Assembly: GCA_944377425.1 (NCBI GenBank)
Contig: CALWEX010000004.1
Coordinates: forward strand, 1-34,524
Direction: 5' to 3'
Origin: an uncultured Clostridia bacterium
GTDB lineage: Bacteria > Bacillota > Clostridia > Lachnospirales > Anaerotignaceae
Length of the DNA: 34,524 bases
In this document: piece by piece, positions 16,594 through 25,329 of the stretch
How positions within the stretch are numbered: position 1 is the stretch's first letter
Layout of the letters: the number at the start of each line of letters is the position of its first letter
Position numbers and translations under genes: made by a program
Notes under the pieces: generated by a model
Seen by the model: the letters and a program-made list of their open reading frames with translations, nothing else
Told to the model about the DNA's origin: nothing
Databases searched by the model: none

Positions 16594-18141
16594 TTATTTA
16601 GCGTATTCTGTTGCTCTTGTTTCCCTAATAAGGCTTACTTTAATCTGACCCGGATACTCAAGCTCATCTTCTATTCTCTTAGCTATATCTCTTGCCAAAA
16701 GTGTAAGGTTATCATCGCCTACCTCTTCAGGTATAACAATAATTCTTAACTCACGGCCTGCTTGTATAGCAAAAGATTTTTCAACGCCTTTGAAGTTATC
16801 ACCGATTTCCTCAAGCTTTTCAAGTCTCTTGATATAACTTTCAAGAGTTTCACGTCTTGCTCCCGGTCTTGCCGCAGAAATAGCGTCAGCCGCCTGAACA
16901 AGAACAGCTACTATAGACTGAGGGTCAACGTCGCCATGATGTGCCTCAACAGCGTTAATAATTATATCGGATTCTCTGTGTTTTTTAAGTAAGCTTACGC
17001 CAATGCTAACATGAGAGCCTTCAACCTCATGGTCAATGCTCTTTCCTATGTCATGAAGCAAGCCGGCTCTTTTGGCTGTATTAACATCCACACCAAGCTC
17101 TGCTGCCATAATACCGGCCAAATGTGAAACCTCTATTGAGTGTTTAAGTACATTTTGTCCATAGCTTGTCCTGTATTTAAGCTTACCTAAAAGGCGAACT
17201 ATTTCTGGATGCAGGCCGTTAACGCCTGTTTCAAATGTAGCTGCTTCGCCTTCTTCACGTATAATAACCTCAACTTCTTTTTTGGCCTTTTCAACCATTT
17301 CCTCAATACGTGACGGATGAACACGGCCGTCAACGATAAGTTTTTCAAGAGCAATTCTGGCTATTTCACGTCTTACAGGGTCAAAGCCGGAAAGTATAAC
17401 AGCCTCCGGAGTATCGTCTATAATTAAGTCAATACCGGTAAGTGTTTCAAGGGCACGTATATTTCTGCCCTCACGGCCTATAATTCTTCCCTTCATTTCA
17501 TCGTTAGGCAGCTGAACAACTGAAACAGTAGTTTCGGTTACGTGGTCTACAGCGCATCTTTGAATAGCATTTGCCACAATTTCCTTAGACTTTTTGTCAG
17601 CATCCATTTTAGCTTTAGCCTCTATTTCTCTAACCATAATAGCGGCTTCGTGCTTAACATCGTTTTCTATAATGTTAAGCAAATAGTTTTTGGCTTCGTC
17701 TCTTGTAAGGCCTGAAATTCTTTCAAGTTCTTCAATCTGCTTAGTGTGAAGAACCTCAACTTCGGCCTTCTGGCTTTCAAGTTCTTCAATTTTCTTGTTA
17801 AGCTGTTCTTCCTTTTTTTCGTAAGAATCAGCCTTGCGGTCAAGAGTTTCTTCTTTCTGCACAAGACGTCTTTCGGTTCTTGAAAGCTCGTTTCGTCTTT
17901 CCCTTACTTCTCGTTCAAGTTCGTTTTTGGTTTTTATACTTTCTTCCTTAGCCTCAAGCAGAATTTCTTTCTTTTTGTTTTCCGCTTCTTTTTTAGCATC
18001 TTCAACTATTTTTTCTGCTTTGTCTTCAGCAACACCGATTTTAGCTTCCGCAATGCGTTTTCTATAGTTAATGCCTATTACTAAGCCAAGAAGTATTCCA
18101 ATAACTGCTCCAATAACAATATAAAGTATTATCGGAAACAC
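16594..18141 (-). CDS. rny: Ribonuclease Y
   Basis: RNase Y is the membrane-anchored endoribonuclease that starts bulk mRNA decay in Firmicutes. The 515 residues show the family order. A single N-terminal transmembrane helix (about 4-25) is followed by a long charged coiled coil to about 185 ([14 protein letters not shown]). Next is a KH RNA-binding domain ([17 protein letters not shown]), then an HD phosphohydrolase domain with [11 protein letters not shown] and [12 protein letters not shown], and EAHHGD. The start is uncertain: GTG 18141 directly abuts GGGGG, which is closer than usual, and no ATG or TTG lies nearby in frame. The leader carries an AGCGGC/GCCGCT hairpin. Confidence 0.95.
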   Translation of the reverse strand: MFPIILYIVIGAVIGILLGLVIGINYRKRIAEAKIGVAEDKAEKIVEDAKKEAENKKKEILLEAKEESIKTKNELEREVRERRNELSRTERRLVQKEETLDRKADSYEKKEEQLNKKIEELESQKAEVEVLHTKQIEELERISGLTRDEAKNYLLNIIENDVKHEAAIMVREIEAKAKMDADKKSKEIVANAIQRCAVDHVTETTVSVVQLPNDEMKGRIIGREGRNIRALETLTGIDLIIDDTPEAVILSGFDPVRREIARIALEKLIVDGRVHPSRIEEMVEKAKKEVEVIIREEGEAATFETGVNGLHPEIVRLLGKLKYRTSYGQNVLKHSIEVSHLAGIMAAELGVDVNTAKRAGLLHDIGKSIDHEVEGSHVSIGVSLLKKHRESDIIINAVEAHHGDVDPQSIVAVLVQAADAISAARPGARRETLESYIKRLEKLEEIGDNFKGVEKSFAIQAGRELRIIVIPEEVGDDNLTLLARDIAKRIEDELEYPGQIKVSLIRETRATEYAK

Positions 18142-18171
18142 CCCCTTATAAAATTTTCAAAGTACACACTA

Positions 18172-18188
18172 TTAGCGGCATAAAGCCG
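18172..18188 (-). other. Hairpin in the rny 5' leader
   Basis: AGCGGC (18172-18177) pairs with GCCGCT (18183-18188) over a five-base loop, in the presumed 5' untranslated region. No U-tract follows, so it is not a terminator; it may stabilise the transcript or be a control site. Confidence 0.55.
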
Positions 18189-18196
18189 CTCTTATT

Positions 18197-18225
18197 ATAT
18201 TATATCCTTTCAACAATCATGTCAA
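18197..18225 (-). promoter_or_regulatory. Sigma-A promoter of rny
   Basis: On the minus strand a perfect TTGACA (18220-18225) is followed by TATAATATAAT, giving TAATAT at 17 bp or TATAAT at 15 bp. Transcription would start near the leader hairpin. Confidence 0.7.
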
Positions 18226-18365
18226 GAGTGTTTTAGCAATAGACATTAAAAACAAAAAAAATTATACAATAAAATACACTTTATTTAGTGATTATTTATG
18301 CTAATATGTTAAAAATTGATTTTTAAATTAACTTTTAGTTTTGGTATCATATTGCAATTAATAGC

Positions 18366-19349
18366 TTAAAATGAGAAATTTTTTACATCTTCAATATCAA
18401 TAACTGGGTGCAAAACCATATTTACAGCATTAGCTATTATATCAGAAAGGCGCTCTATAACGGCGTCAACTTCCTTTGGTGTAACAAACATATTGCCGGA
18501 ATACGGTTCAAGAGCAGAAAGTATATCATCAAACTTATCTTCATCGCAAATATGCTTAATGCTTTTTGCTGTTTGGCTCTCATAGCCATTTTTTTCAAGC
18601 ATAGAAGTTAATATACCATCAAATGTATCATTTACAAGTGTTGCGGCATCTACTACTGTAGGCACACCTACTGCTATAACAGGCACACCCATTGTTTCTT
18701 CGTTTAAAGGTGTGCGGCAGTTGCCTATGCCGGCTCCTGGGCTTATGCCAGTATCTGAAAGCTGTATTGTAGAGTTAATACGGCTTACACTTCGGGCAGC
18801 CAAAGCATCTATGGCTATAATTACATCTGGTTTAACTCTTTGTGTTATACCTTTAATTATTTCCGCTGTTTCAATGCCTGTTATACCCAATACGCCTGGG
18901 GAAACAGCCGCTACATTGCCCACAGAATCCCTTATATCCTCTGGTATGCTCTCTAATATATGCCGCGTTACAAGTATTCTGTTTACAACTTTAGGGCCTA
19001 AAGCGTCAGGCGTAACATTCCAGTTGCCAAGGCCTACAATAAGGGCTTTTTTATTCTTTTCAGGTTTAATAAGCTCTCCAAGCTTTTGGCTAAGGGCCTC
19101 TGTTATTTTCTTTTGTGCCTGTATATCATTATCACGCATGTATTCCGACTCTATAGTAATATAAGTTCCAACCGGCTTACCCATTGTTTGGCTGCCTGTT
19201 TCGTTTTCTATATCCACTGTTGTTATTTCCATTATATCGTCTTTTTCCGTTTTATATATTACACCGTCAATTTCAGGAGCCTGTTCATTGGTTAAGGCTT
19301 CTCTTGCCTCAAGAGCAAGGTCTGTACGGATATTGCCTATATTTTTCAT
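18366..19349 (-). CDS. gpr: Germination protease Gpr
   Basis: Gpr is the forespore aspartic-type protease (peptidase family A25) that degrades small acid-soluble spore proteins on germination. The 327 residues include the N-terminal NIRTDLALEARE segment, where the zymogen is processed in the family. The core is VGLGNWNVTPDALGPKVV and VSPGVLGITGIETAEII, with DALAARSVSRINSTIQLSDTGI in sub-blocks. The presence of Gpr means the organism makes spores or recently did. ATG follows GGAGGCGG. A candidate sigma-G promoter lies upstream. Divergent from sigK; rpsT beyond sigK is its usual neighbour in Bacillus. Confidence 0.95.
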   Translation of the reverse strand: MKNIGNIRTDLALEAREALTNEQAPEIDGVIYKTEKDDIMEITTVDIENETGSQTMGKPVGTYITIESEYMRDNDIQAQKKITEALSQKLGELIKPEKNKKALIVGLGNWNVTPDALGPKVVNRILVTRHILESIPEDIRDSVGNVAAVSPGVLGITGIETAEIIKGITQRVKPDVIIAIDALAARSVSRINSTIQLSDTGISPGAGIGNCRTPLNEETMGVPVIAVGVPTVVDAATLVNDTFDGILTSMLEKNGYESQTAKSIKHICDEDKFDDILSALEPYSGNMFVTPKEVDAVIERLSDIIANAVNMVLHPVIDIEDVKNFSF

Positions 19350-19382
19350 TATTCCGCCTCCAAATCAGCTGTATTTTAAAAA

Positions 19383-19412
19383 TAGTCTTGCCCTTAAAAA
19401 TAAATTTATTCA
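19383..19412 (-). promoter_or_regulatory. Candidate sigma-G promoter of gpr
   Basis: On the minus strand TGAATA (19407-19412) matches the sigma-G -35. After 17 bp AAGACTA (19383-19389) matches the -10 consensus CATACTA at five of seven positions. It fits the known forespore expression of gpr and sits about 34 bp upstream of the start codon. Confidence 0.5.
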
Positions 19413-19480
19413 AAGACAAACACATTAGGACACTGTTTTGAATATTATATGTAATCTTCTGTTTTTAAGGGGGAATTCTT

Positions 19481-20149
19481 CTGACAGGTCTTATATTATC
19501 TTTTATCGTTTTGTTTTCATTAAGATGCAGCGGCGCGTTCCAAAAACCGCTTAGTGCCGAAGAAGAAGAAAAATATCTTAACGACTATTTTAAAGGCGAC
19601 AAAAATGCTAAAAACATACTTGTGGAACGTAACCTGCGCCTTGTGGCACATGTAGCCAAAAAATACTCCTCCAGTGGAATAGACAACGATGACCTTATTT
19701 CAATAGGCACAATAGGTCTTATTAAAGGAATTTCCTCTTATGACGGCTCACGAAAGACCCGCCTTGCCACTTACGCCGCCCGATGTATAGACAACGAAAT
19801 ATTAATGTATTTAAGATATTGCAAAAAGTCAGCCGGAGATGTTTTTCTTCAGGAGCCAGTAAGCAAAGACAAAGACGGAAACGAAATTACAGTTATGGAA
19901 ACAATACCAGCTGATGACTGCGACATAGCTCAGAGAGCCGAAACCAACATGCAGCTTAAAATATTATACAGAAACATTTCTGCTGCCCTTAACGGGCGCG
20001 AAAAGCTTATTATAAGCCTAAGATACGGCCTTAACGGGCAAAAAGAAATGACACAAAGGGAAATAGCCAAAATGCTTAATATCTCTCGCTCATATGTATC
20101 AAGGATAGAAAAAAAAGCTCTTCTTAAACTGAAAAATCAGAACTGGTAA
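19481..20149 (+). CDS. sigK: Sporulation sigma factor SigK with hydrophobic pro-sequence
   Basis: SigK directs late mother-cell transcription. From GAFQKPLSAEEEEKYL onward this is a sigma-70-type factor: region 2 has NLRLVAHVAKK, DDLISIGTIGLIKGI and RLATYAARCIDNEILMYLR, and region 4 has MTQREIAKMLNISRSYVSRIEKKAL. ATG is lacking at the N-terminus. A TTG at 19511 has no ribosome site, whereas AAGGGGG at 19467-19473 is seven bases before an in-frame CTG at 19481. Starting there adds the hydrophobic stretch TGLILSFIVLFSLRCSG, which matches the cleavable pro-sequence of pro-sigma-K that tethers it to the membrane until SpoIVFB cuts it. The gene is intact, with no skin-type insertion. The CTG start is inferred. 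Confidence 0.88.
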   Translation: MTGLILSFIVLFSLRCSGAFQKPLSAEEEEKYLNDYFKGDKNAKNILVERNLRLVAHVAKKYSSSGIDNDDLISIGTIGLIKGISSYDGSRKTRLATYAARCIDNEILMYLRYCKKSAGDVFLQEPVSKDKDGNEITVMETIPADDCDIAQRAETNMQLKILYRNISAALNGREKLIISLRYGLNGQKEMTQREIAKMLNISRSYVSRIEKKALLKLKNQNW

Positions 20150-20150
20150 T

Positions 20151-20180
20151 AAAAAAGCCGAAGGCAAAAAGCCCTCCGGC
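20151..20180 (-). terminator. Minus-strand terminator-like hairpin at the 3' end of sigK
   Basis: GCCGGAGGGC and GCCTTCGGC pair with a bulge over TTTTT, and the minus strand continues TTTTTTATT. On the plus strand no U-tract follows, so it faces transcription coming from the ribosomal operon rather than sigK. It would be a second stop behind the rpsT terminator. Confidence 0.55.
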
Positions 20181-20376
20181 GTACATAATATTTTAATTCT
20201 TATAAACATATCACTTCAAAAATAATTTTATTATTTCTTGTATCACTCAAAGCCAAATTAATATTTAGTTTATTTCTTATTTATCCCACAAATAAAAAAC
20301 ACAAACAACTTTTTGATAACTTTAATAACTCTTTGGTTTAAATTTAAAATCACTTAATTGTACAAGCTATAACAAA

Positions 20377-20406
20377 TAAAAAAGCCAAGGCGTTTAAACC
20401 TTGGCT
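20377..20406 (-). terminator. Intrinsic terminator of the infC-rpmI-rplT-rpsT operon
   Basis: AGCCAAGG (20383-20390) pairs perfectly with CCTTGGCT (20399-20406); the minus strand continues TTTTTTATTTG. Confidence 0.88.
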
Positions 20407-20415
20407 AAGTTATAA

Positions 20416-20676
20416 TTAAAGTCCGTTTACAAGTCTTGTAAGGCTTGATTTCTTTCTAGCAGCTGCGTTTTTGTGGAAAATACCCTTTGTGTAAGCTTTA
20501 TCAATAGCTGATATAGCTGGTGTAAGAGCAGCCTGAGCAGCAGCTTTATCTTTAGCCTCTACAGCTACCATTACTTTCTTAATAGCTGTTTTTGTGCTTG
20601 ATTTAACCATTTTATTTCTTAACGCTTTTTTAGCGATAACTTTTACTCTCTTTTTTGCAGATTTAATGTTTGCCAC
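20416..20676 (-). CDS. rpsT: 30S ribosomal protein S20
   Basis: This 86-residue basic protein begins ANIKSAKKRVK and carries KKALRNKMVKSSTKTAIKK and KGIFHKNAAARKKSSLTRLV, the S20 pattern of long helices that bind 16S rRNA. It uses a GTG start eight bases after AGGAGG. It lies 37 bp after rplT with no terminator between, so it appears to be the last gene of the infC operon. In Bacillus rpsT is instead next to gpr, which here lies just beyond sigK. Confidence 0.96.
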   Translation of the reverse strand: MANIKSAKKRVKVIAKKALRNKMVKSSTKTAIKKVMVAVEAKDKAAAQAALTPAISAIDKAYTKGIFHKNAAARKKSSLTRLVNGL

Positions 20677-20713
20677 TTGTATTTCCTCCTAATCTAATAT
20701 ACTCGAACAATAA

Positions 20714-21070
20714 TTAGTTTAATTTTGCTTTTGCGGCATCAACAAGCTTTGTAAAGCCAGCTGCATCACTAATAGCGAGGTCAGCAAGCATTTTTCTGTT
20801 TACATTGATACCTGCAAGCTTTAAGCCGTGCATAAGCTGGCTGTAAGAAATACTGTTGGCTCTTGCCGCAGCGTTAATTCTTGTAATCCAAAGGCTTCTG
20901 TATTCTCTCTTAGTCTGTTTTCTGCCTGCGAATGAATAAGCTAAAGCTTTCATTACAGACTGTTTAGCTACTCTATACTGTTTTGATCTGGCACCACGAT
21001 AACCTCTAGCCAGTTTAAGAACTTTTTTATGTCTTTTTCTTGCGTTAAGCGCACCTTTTACTCTTGCCAT
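20714..21070 (-). CDS. rplT: 50S ribosomal protein L20
   Basis: This 118-residue L20 shows [55 protein letters not shown] and [17 protein letters not shown] across its length. L20 is an early 23S rRNA assembly protein and, in Firmicutes, the autorepressor that binds the infC leader. The ATG follows AGGAGG. It lies 30 bp after rpmI. Confidence 0.97.
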   Translation of the reverse strand: MARVKGALNARKRHKKVLKLARGYRGARSKQYRVAKQSVMKALAYSFAGRKQTKREYRSLWITRINAAARANSISYSQLMHGLKLAGINVNRKMLADLAISDAAGFTKLVDAAKAKLN

Positions 21071-21100
21071 TATATAACTCCTCCTATCAATTCCCGGTAA

Positions 21101-21301
21101 TTAAGCGTAAGGTAATAATTTCTTTTTGTAGCTTGTAAGAACTGTAGCATCTGTTAAAGTTGCTTTTCTTAAGTTTCTCTTTCTCTTAGTTGATTTTTTA
21201 CCAAGAATATGCTGAGTGTTAGCTTTATGTCTTTTAAGCTGGCCTGAACCTGTAACTTTAAAACGTTTAGAAACTGCTTTTTTTGTTTTTAACTTAGGCA
21301 T
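21101..21301 (-). CDS. rpmI: 50S ribosomal protein L35
   Basis: This 66-residue basic protein starts [19 protein letters not shown], then [22 protein letters not shown] and ends [10 protein letters not shown], a standard L35. The start follows AAGGAGG. Position between infC and rplT is the conserved order. Confidence 0.97.
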   Translation of the reverse strand: MPKLKTKKAVSKRFKVTGSGQLKRHKANTQHILGKKSTKRKRNLRKATLTDATVLTSYKKKLLPYA

Positions 21302-21343
21302 TATAATTTCCTCCTTATATAAACAACAACTTAAAATTTAAAA

Positions 21344-21850
21344 TCATGCTTTAGGAGCAAGGAACATAACAAGGCTTTTTGCTTCCATTTTAGGTGCTTT
21401 ATCAACAACACCAAATTCCGAAATCTGAGATGCGAAATCCTCAAGTATAGTAACGGCAGTTTTTGAATGACCAATTTCACGGCCTCTGAATCTAATACTT
21501 ACTTTTACTTTGTCGCCGTCCTTAAGAAACTCTATAGCCTTTTTAACCTTAACCTGAACATCATGAGTGTCGATATTCGGAGACAAGCGTAATTCTTTAA
21601 TATCAATAACCTTTTGTTTTTTCTTGGCTTCTTTTTCTTTTTTAGCCATATCAAAACGGTATTTACCGTAATCCATAATACGGCATACCGGTGGTTTTGC
21701 GTTAGGCGCTATTTTAACTAAGTCAAGCTTAGCCTCGTCAGCTAACCTCTGCGCTTCTTTGGATGACACAATACCAACCTGCTCGCCTTCCTGGTCTATA
21801 AGACGAACTTCCTTGTCTCTAATTTGCTCGTTTATCATTAACTCAATAAT
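21344..21850 (-). CDS. infC: Translation initiation factor IF-3, predicted AUU start
   Basis: IF-3 binds the 30S subunit, prevents premature 50S joining and rejects non-canonical start codons. The protein shows NEQIRDKEVRLID, VGIVSSKEAQRLADEAKLDLVKI, PPVCRIMDYGKYRFD and KELRLSPNIDTHDVQVKV, with VKVSIRFRGREIGH in the C-terminal domain. ATG occurs at 21838, but GGAGG at 21860-21864 is 21 bases from it. Two in-frame ATT codons at 21850 and 21847 sit at normal spacing (9 and 12 bases). AUU-type starts are known for infC in other bacteria and let IF-3 limit its own synthesis. Starting at 21850 gives 168 residues. Confidence 0.95.
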   Translation of the reverse strand: MIELMINEQIRDKEVRLIDQEGEQVGIVSSKEAQRLADEAKLDLVKIAPNAKPPVCRIMDYGKYRFDMAKKEKEAKKKQKVIDIKELRLSPNIDTHDVQVKVKKAIEFLKDGDKVKVSIRFRGREIGHSKTAVTILEDFASQISEFGVVDKAPKMEAKSLVMFLAPKA

Positions 21851-21994
21851 GGCTCAGCACCTCCTAAATTCAATAAAAAAAGTGGATAGAGACTATCCAC
21901 TTGCGCATACACAAAAACCCAATAAAAAGGAAAATGTATTAACCTTACTGACCTTTTGCCGTAAGGTGAGAAGCGGATGCTCTACTTTGTTACC
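21851..21994 (-). promoter_or_regulatory. L20-type autoregulatory leader (attenuator) of infC-rpmI-rplT
   Basis: A leader of about 145 nt runs from the promoter to infC. It contains an intrinsic terminator: AAGTGGATAG (21880-21889 on plus), a three-base loop, CTATCCACTT, and a minus-strand run of Ts. The upstream leader segment ATCCGCTT can pair over eight bases with AAGTGGAT, the first arm of the terminator, an antiterminator alternative. CCTTAC/GTAAGG forms another hairpin between them. This is the layout of Firmicutes L20 leaders, in which L20 favours the terminator. The gap from 21851 to 22168 holds only this leader, the promoter and the dnaJ terminator. Confidence 0.8.
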
Positions 21995-22000
21995 TGAAAT

Positions 22001-22029
22001 AGTATATCAGAATAAATACCGTAAGTCAA
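22001..22029 (-). promoter_or_regulatory. Sigma-A promoter of the infC operon
   Basis: On the minus strand TTGACT (22024-22029) and TATACT (22001-22006) are 17 bp apart, with TG before the -10 making it extended. It is placed to produce the L20 leader. Confidence 0.82.
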
Positions 22030-22114
22030 TAATTATTTTACGATTTTGCTTATTTTTTCTAACTTTTTTCTTGCTTTTTCTAACTTAAGCAAAAACATAA
22101 TTTAATGCCGCATT

Positions 22115-22143
22115 AAAACAGGCCGGCAACAAATGCCGGTCTG
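22115..22143 (-). terminator. Intrinsic terminator of the hrcA-grpE-dnaK-dnaJ operon
   Basis: CAGACCGGCA and TGCCGGCCTG pair on the minus strand with one mismatch over a short loop, followed by TTTTAAT. It lies just past dnaJ. Confidence 0.72.
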
Positions 22144-22168
22144 CATAATACTGTATTCTTAAAGCGTA

Positions 22169-23335
22169 TTACTCGCCTTTAAAGTCTTTTTTCAATTTAT
22201 CGAAGAAGCCCTCTTTTTTCTCTCCACTTGTGCCACCGCTGTAAAAGCTTTTTAAAATTTCTTTCTGCTTTGGTGTTACATCAGTAGGTATTTTAACTTT
22301 AAGAGTCATAATCTGGTTTCCTCTTTGGTTAGGGTTTCTAAGGTTTGGCACACCTACGCCTTTTATTGTGGCTATAGTATCTGGCTGAGTACCTGGCTTA
22401 ATTGTAAGCTTCTGCTCGCCGTCTATAGTTTTTACTGTTATCTCATCGCCAAGTATTGCCTGAACAAATGTAATAGGCACATCACAGTATATATCCATGC
22501 CTTTTCTTACAAAATATCTGTCTGGCTTAATATATACAGTAACCATTAAATCGCCATAGCCGCCGCCGTTTGTACCGGCTTCACCTTTGCCAGCAAGACG
22601 TATTGTCTGGCCGTTATCAATGCCTTTAGGTATATTAACTTCAAATTTTTTGGACTTTCTTACAGTACCTGAACCATGACATACATTGCAAGGGTCTTTT
22701 ATAACCTTACCTGTACCATGGCAGGCTGAACATGTACGTATTGTAGCCATTTGGCCAAATATAGAGTTCTGAACAACTCTTTCCTGACCAGTACCGTTAC
22801 ATTTACGGCATGTTTCAGTTCCTGTTCCAGGTTTTGCGCCGCTGCCGCCGCATGTGTCGCATTTATCCGTTACATTTATCTGAATTTCTTTCTTTGTGCC
22901 AAAAATAGCTTCCTCAAATGAAATTTGAATACTTACAGAAACATCAGCGCCTCTTTGAGGGCCGTTTCTTTTTGCGGAACGACCACCAAAACCGCCGCCA
23001 AACATACTGCCGAAAATATCGCCCATATCAAATTCCATGCCGCCGGAACCAAAACCGCCAAAGCCGCCGAAGCCGCCAAAACCACCAGCTCCAGCTCCGC
23101 CGCCCTGCTCAAATGCAGCATGACCAAACTGGTCGTAAGCTGATTTCTTTTCAGGGTTAGAAAGAACCTCATAGGCTTCATTTACTTCTTTCATCATTTC
23201 TTCGGCTTTTTTATCCCCCGGGTTGTTGTCTGGGTGATATTTTTTAGCCATTTTTCTGTATGCACGCTTTATATCGCTTTCAGAGGCATTCTTGTCAATA
23301 CCAAGGACCTCGTAATAATCTCTTTTATCTGCCAA
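22169..23335 (-). CDS. dnaJ: Chaperone DnaJ (Hsp40)
   Basis: DnaJ delivers substrates to DnaK and stimulates its ATPase. The 388 residues show a J domain (5-70) with the HPD triad in KKYHPDNNPG, and a Gly/Phe-rich linker to about 130 with GGFGGFGG repeats. The four zinc-binding repeats CDTCGGSG, CRKCNGTG, CSACHGTG and CNVCHGSG are complete, and the C-terminal substrate domains follow. This is a full type I DnaJ. It starts with TTG 23335 after GGCGGTGAG; no closer ATG is available. Last gene of the heat-shock operon. Confidence 0.97.
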   Translation of the reverse strand: MADKRDYYEVLGIDKNASESDIKRAYRKMAKKYHPDNNPGDKKAEEMMKEVNEAYEVLSNPEKKSAYDQFGHAAFEQGGGAGAGGFGGFGGFGGFGSGGMEFDMGDIFGSMFGGGFGGRSAKRNGPQRGADVSVSIQISFEEAIFGTKKEIQINVTDKCDTCGGSGAKPGTGTETCRKCNGTGQERVVQNSIFGQMATIRTCSACHGTGKVIKDPCNVCHGSGTVRKSKKFEVNIPKGIDNGQTIRLAGKGEAGTNGGGYGDLMVTVYIKPDRYFVRKGMDIYCDVPITFVQAILGDEITVKTIDGEQKLTIKPGTQPDTIATIKGVGVPNLRNPNQRGNQIMTLKVKIPTDVTPKQKEILKSFYSGGTSGEKKEGFFDKLKKDFKGE

Positions 23336-23394
23336 TTTAACTCACCGCCTGTTTAAAAAGCCGAAGCTTTCACAATAAATAACTTTTAACATCA

Positions 23395-23421
23395 TAAAGG
23401 GCAGGAACAAAATCCCTGCCC
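23395..23421 (-). terminator. Hairpin between dnaK and dnaJ, weak terminator or processing site
   Basis: GGGCAGG (23399-23405) pairs with CCTGCCC (23415-23421) over nine bases; the minus strand continues only TTTATG. The poor U-tract suggests partial termination or an mRNA-stability element that would set dnaJ expression below dnaK. Confidence 0.55.
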
Positions 23422-23439
23422 ATATATTATTTTACAAAA

Positions 23440-25278
23440 TTAGATTTCCTTAGCGTTTCCGTCAACTACATCATCGTTTCCGCCCTGTGGAGCGCCATCT
23501 GCGCCGTTTGCCTGTGCATTCTGCTGATAAAGCTTTTCGGAAATCTTGTAGAATTTCTGAGTAAGCTCATCTGTAGCTGATTTAATGTTAGCTACATCTG
23601 TTTCTGTCATTTCTTCTACTTTCATATCTTTTACAAGGTCTTTAAGCTTATTAAGTTCTGCCTCAATTTCGCTCTTTTCAGAATCATCAATCTTGCCTTC
23701 CAGCTCTGAAAGAGTCTTTTCTGTCTGGAATATAATTGAGTCAGCGCCGTTTTTAGCGTCGATAGCCTCTTTACGTTTCTTATCAGCCTCAGCAAACTGC
23801 TCAGCCTCTCTAACAGCCTTGTCAATTTCTTCATCACTAAGGTTTGTGCTTGCTGTAATTGTTATAGACTGTTCTTTGCCTGTGCCAAGGTCTTTAGCTG
23901 AAACATGAACAATACCGTTAGCATCGATATCGAATGTAACTTCAATCTGTGGAATACCTCTTCTTGCTGGAGCGATACCATCAAGTCTGAACATACCAAG
24001 CTCTTTGTTGTCTTTAGCAAGTGGTCTTTCACCCTGTACTACACGGATATCAACAGCTGACTGATTATCTTCTGCTGTAGAGAATACCTGTTTCTTTGTT
24101 GTAGGTATAGCTGTGTTTTTCTCAACAATCTTTGTAGCTACGCCGCCAAGAGTTTCGATTGAAAGTGAAAGCGGAGTAACATCAAGGAGCATTATATCGC
24201 TTGCGCTTGAATCGCCTGAAATCTTGCCGCCCTGAATAGCTGCACCGATTGAAACACATTCATCAGGGTTAATGCCTTTAAATGGCTCTTTACCTGTAAT
24301 CTTTTTAACAGCTTCCTGAACAGCTATAATTCTTGTTGAACCACCTACAAGAAGAATCTTGTCAAGGTCGCTTGCTTTAAGACCTGCATCGTTTAATGCT
24401 GTGTTTACAGGACCCATTGTTCTGTCTACAAGGTCTGCTGTAAGCTCATCAAATTTAGCTCTTGTAAGAGTTATATCAAGATGTTTAGGTCCGTCCTGAT
24501 TCATTGTAATGAAAGGAAGGTTAATATTTGTAGTTGTTACTGTAGAAAGGTCTTTTTTAGCTTTTTCTGCAGCTTCTTTAATTCTCTGCATAGCCATTTT
24601 ATCGTTTCTTAAGTCCATGCCTTCTGTCTTTTTGAACTCAGAAACAAGGTAATCCATTACTCTCTGGTCGAAGTCATCACCACCAAGGTGAGTATCACCA
24701 CTTGTTGCAAGAACTTCTATAACGCCGTCACCAATTTCGATAACAGAAACATCGAATGTACCGCCGCCTAAGTCGTAAACCATTATTTTCTGCTCTGTAC
24801 CGTTATCAAGACCATAAGCAAGGGCAGCTGCTGTAGGCTCGTTAATAATACGTTTTACATCAAGACCAGCAATTTTGCCGGCATCTTTTGTTGCCTGTCT
24901 CTGTGAGTCTGAGAAGTATGCAGGTACTGTAATAACAGCCTCTGTAACTTTCTCACCAAGATAGCTTTCAGCATCTGCTTTAAGTTTCTGAAGAATCATA
25001 GCTGAAATCTCCTGTGGAGAATAGCTCTTACCTTCAATAGTTACTTTATAGCTTTCACCCATGTGACGTTTAATTGAGCTTATTGTATTGTCAGGGTTTG
25101 TTATTGCCTGTCTTTTAGCAGCTTCACCAATAAGTCTTTCGCCTGTTTTTGCAAAACCAACAACTGAAGGAGTTGTTCTTGCACCGTCAGAGTTTACTAT
25201 AACTACAGGCTGTCCGCCTTCCATTACTGATACACAAGAGTTAGTTGTTCCAAGGTCAATTCCTATTACTTTTCCCAT
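23440..25278 (-). CDS. dnaK: Chaperone DnaK (Hsp70)
   Basis: DnaK is the central ATP-driven Hsp70. The 612 residues begin [17 protein letters not shown] (phosphate 1 loop). [19 protein letters not shown] (phosphate 2) and [12 protein letters not shown] (adenosine site) follow. The interdomain linker is [17 protein letters not shown], and the substrate domain has [15 protein letters not shown]. The disordered C-terminal tail ends GNAKEI. The ATG follows AGGAGG. Position after grpE and before dnaJ is the standard Firmicutes order. Confidence 0.98.
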   Translation of the reverse strand: MGKVIGIDLGTTNSCVSVMEGGQPVVIVNSDGARTTPSVVGFAKTGERLIGEAAKRQAITNPDNTISSIKRHMGESYKVTIEGKSYSPQEISAMILQKLKADAESYLGEKVTEAVITVPAYFSDSQRQATKDAGKIAGLDVKRIINEPTAAALAYGLDNGTEQKIMVYDLGGGTFDVSVIEIGDGVIEVLATSGDTHLGGDDFDQRVMDYLVSEFKKTEGMDLRNDKMAMQRIKEAAEKAKKDLSTVTTTNINLPFITMNQDGPKHLDITLTRAKFDELTADLVDRTMGPVNTALNDAGLKASDLDKILLVGGSTRIIAVQEAVKKITGKEPFKGINPDECVSIGAAIQGGKISGDSSASDIMLLDVTPLSLSIETLGGVATKIVEKNTAIPTTKKQVFSTAEDNQSAVDIRVVQGERPLAKDNKELGMFRLDGIAPARRGIPQIEVTFDIDANGIVHVSAKDLGTGKEQSITITASTNLSDEEIDKAVREAEQFAEADKKRKEAIDAKNGADSIIFQTEKTLSELEGKIDDSEKSEIEAELNKLKDLVKDMKVEEMTETDVANIKSATDELTQKFYKISEKLYQQNAQANGADGAPQGGNDDVVDGNAKEI

Positions 25279-25329
25279 AATATATTCCTCCTAATTAATT
25301 CAAAAATTAAATATATAATCAAATAAAAT

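Noticed and set aside
18242..18365. Terminator downstream of gpr
   Set aside because: Only a weak AAAAAT/ATTTTT pairing exists; no GC stem or U-tract strong enough to call was found.
23041..23100. Short tandem GC-rich repeats resembling a minisatellite
   Set aside because: They encode the Gly/Phe-rich linker normal in DnaJ proteins and need no other explanation.
22918..23181. Several open frames antisense or out of frame with dnaJ
   Set aside because: They cover the low-complexity Gly/Phe-rich linker of dnaJ, whose repetitive GGY/CCR codons keep other frames open by chance.
25279..25329. Second CIRCE or promoter before dnaK
   Set aside because: The 51-bp gap has only AT-rich sequence and a ribosome site; no inverted repeat of the CIRCE type was found.
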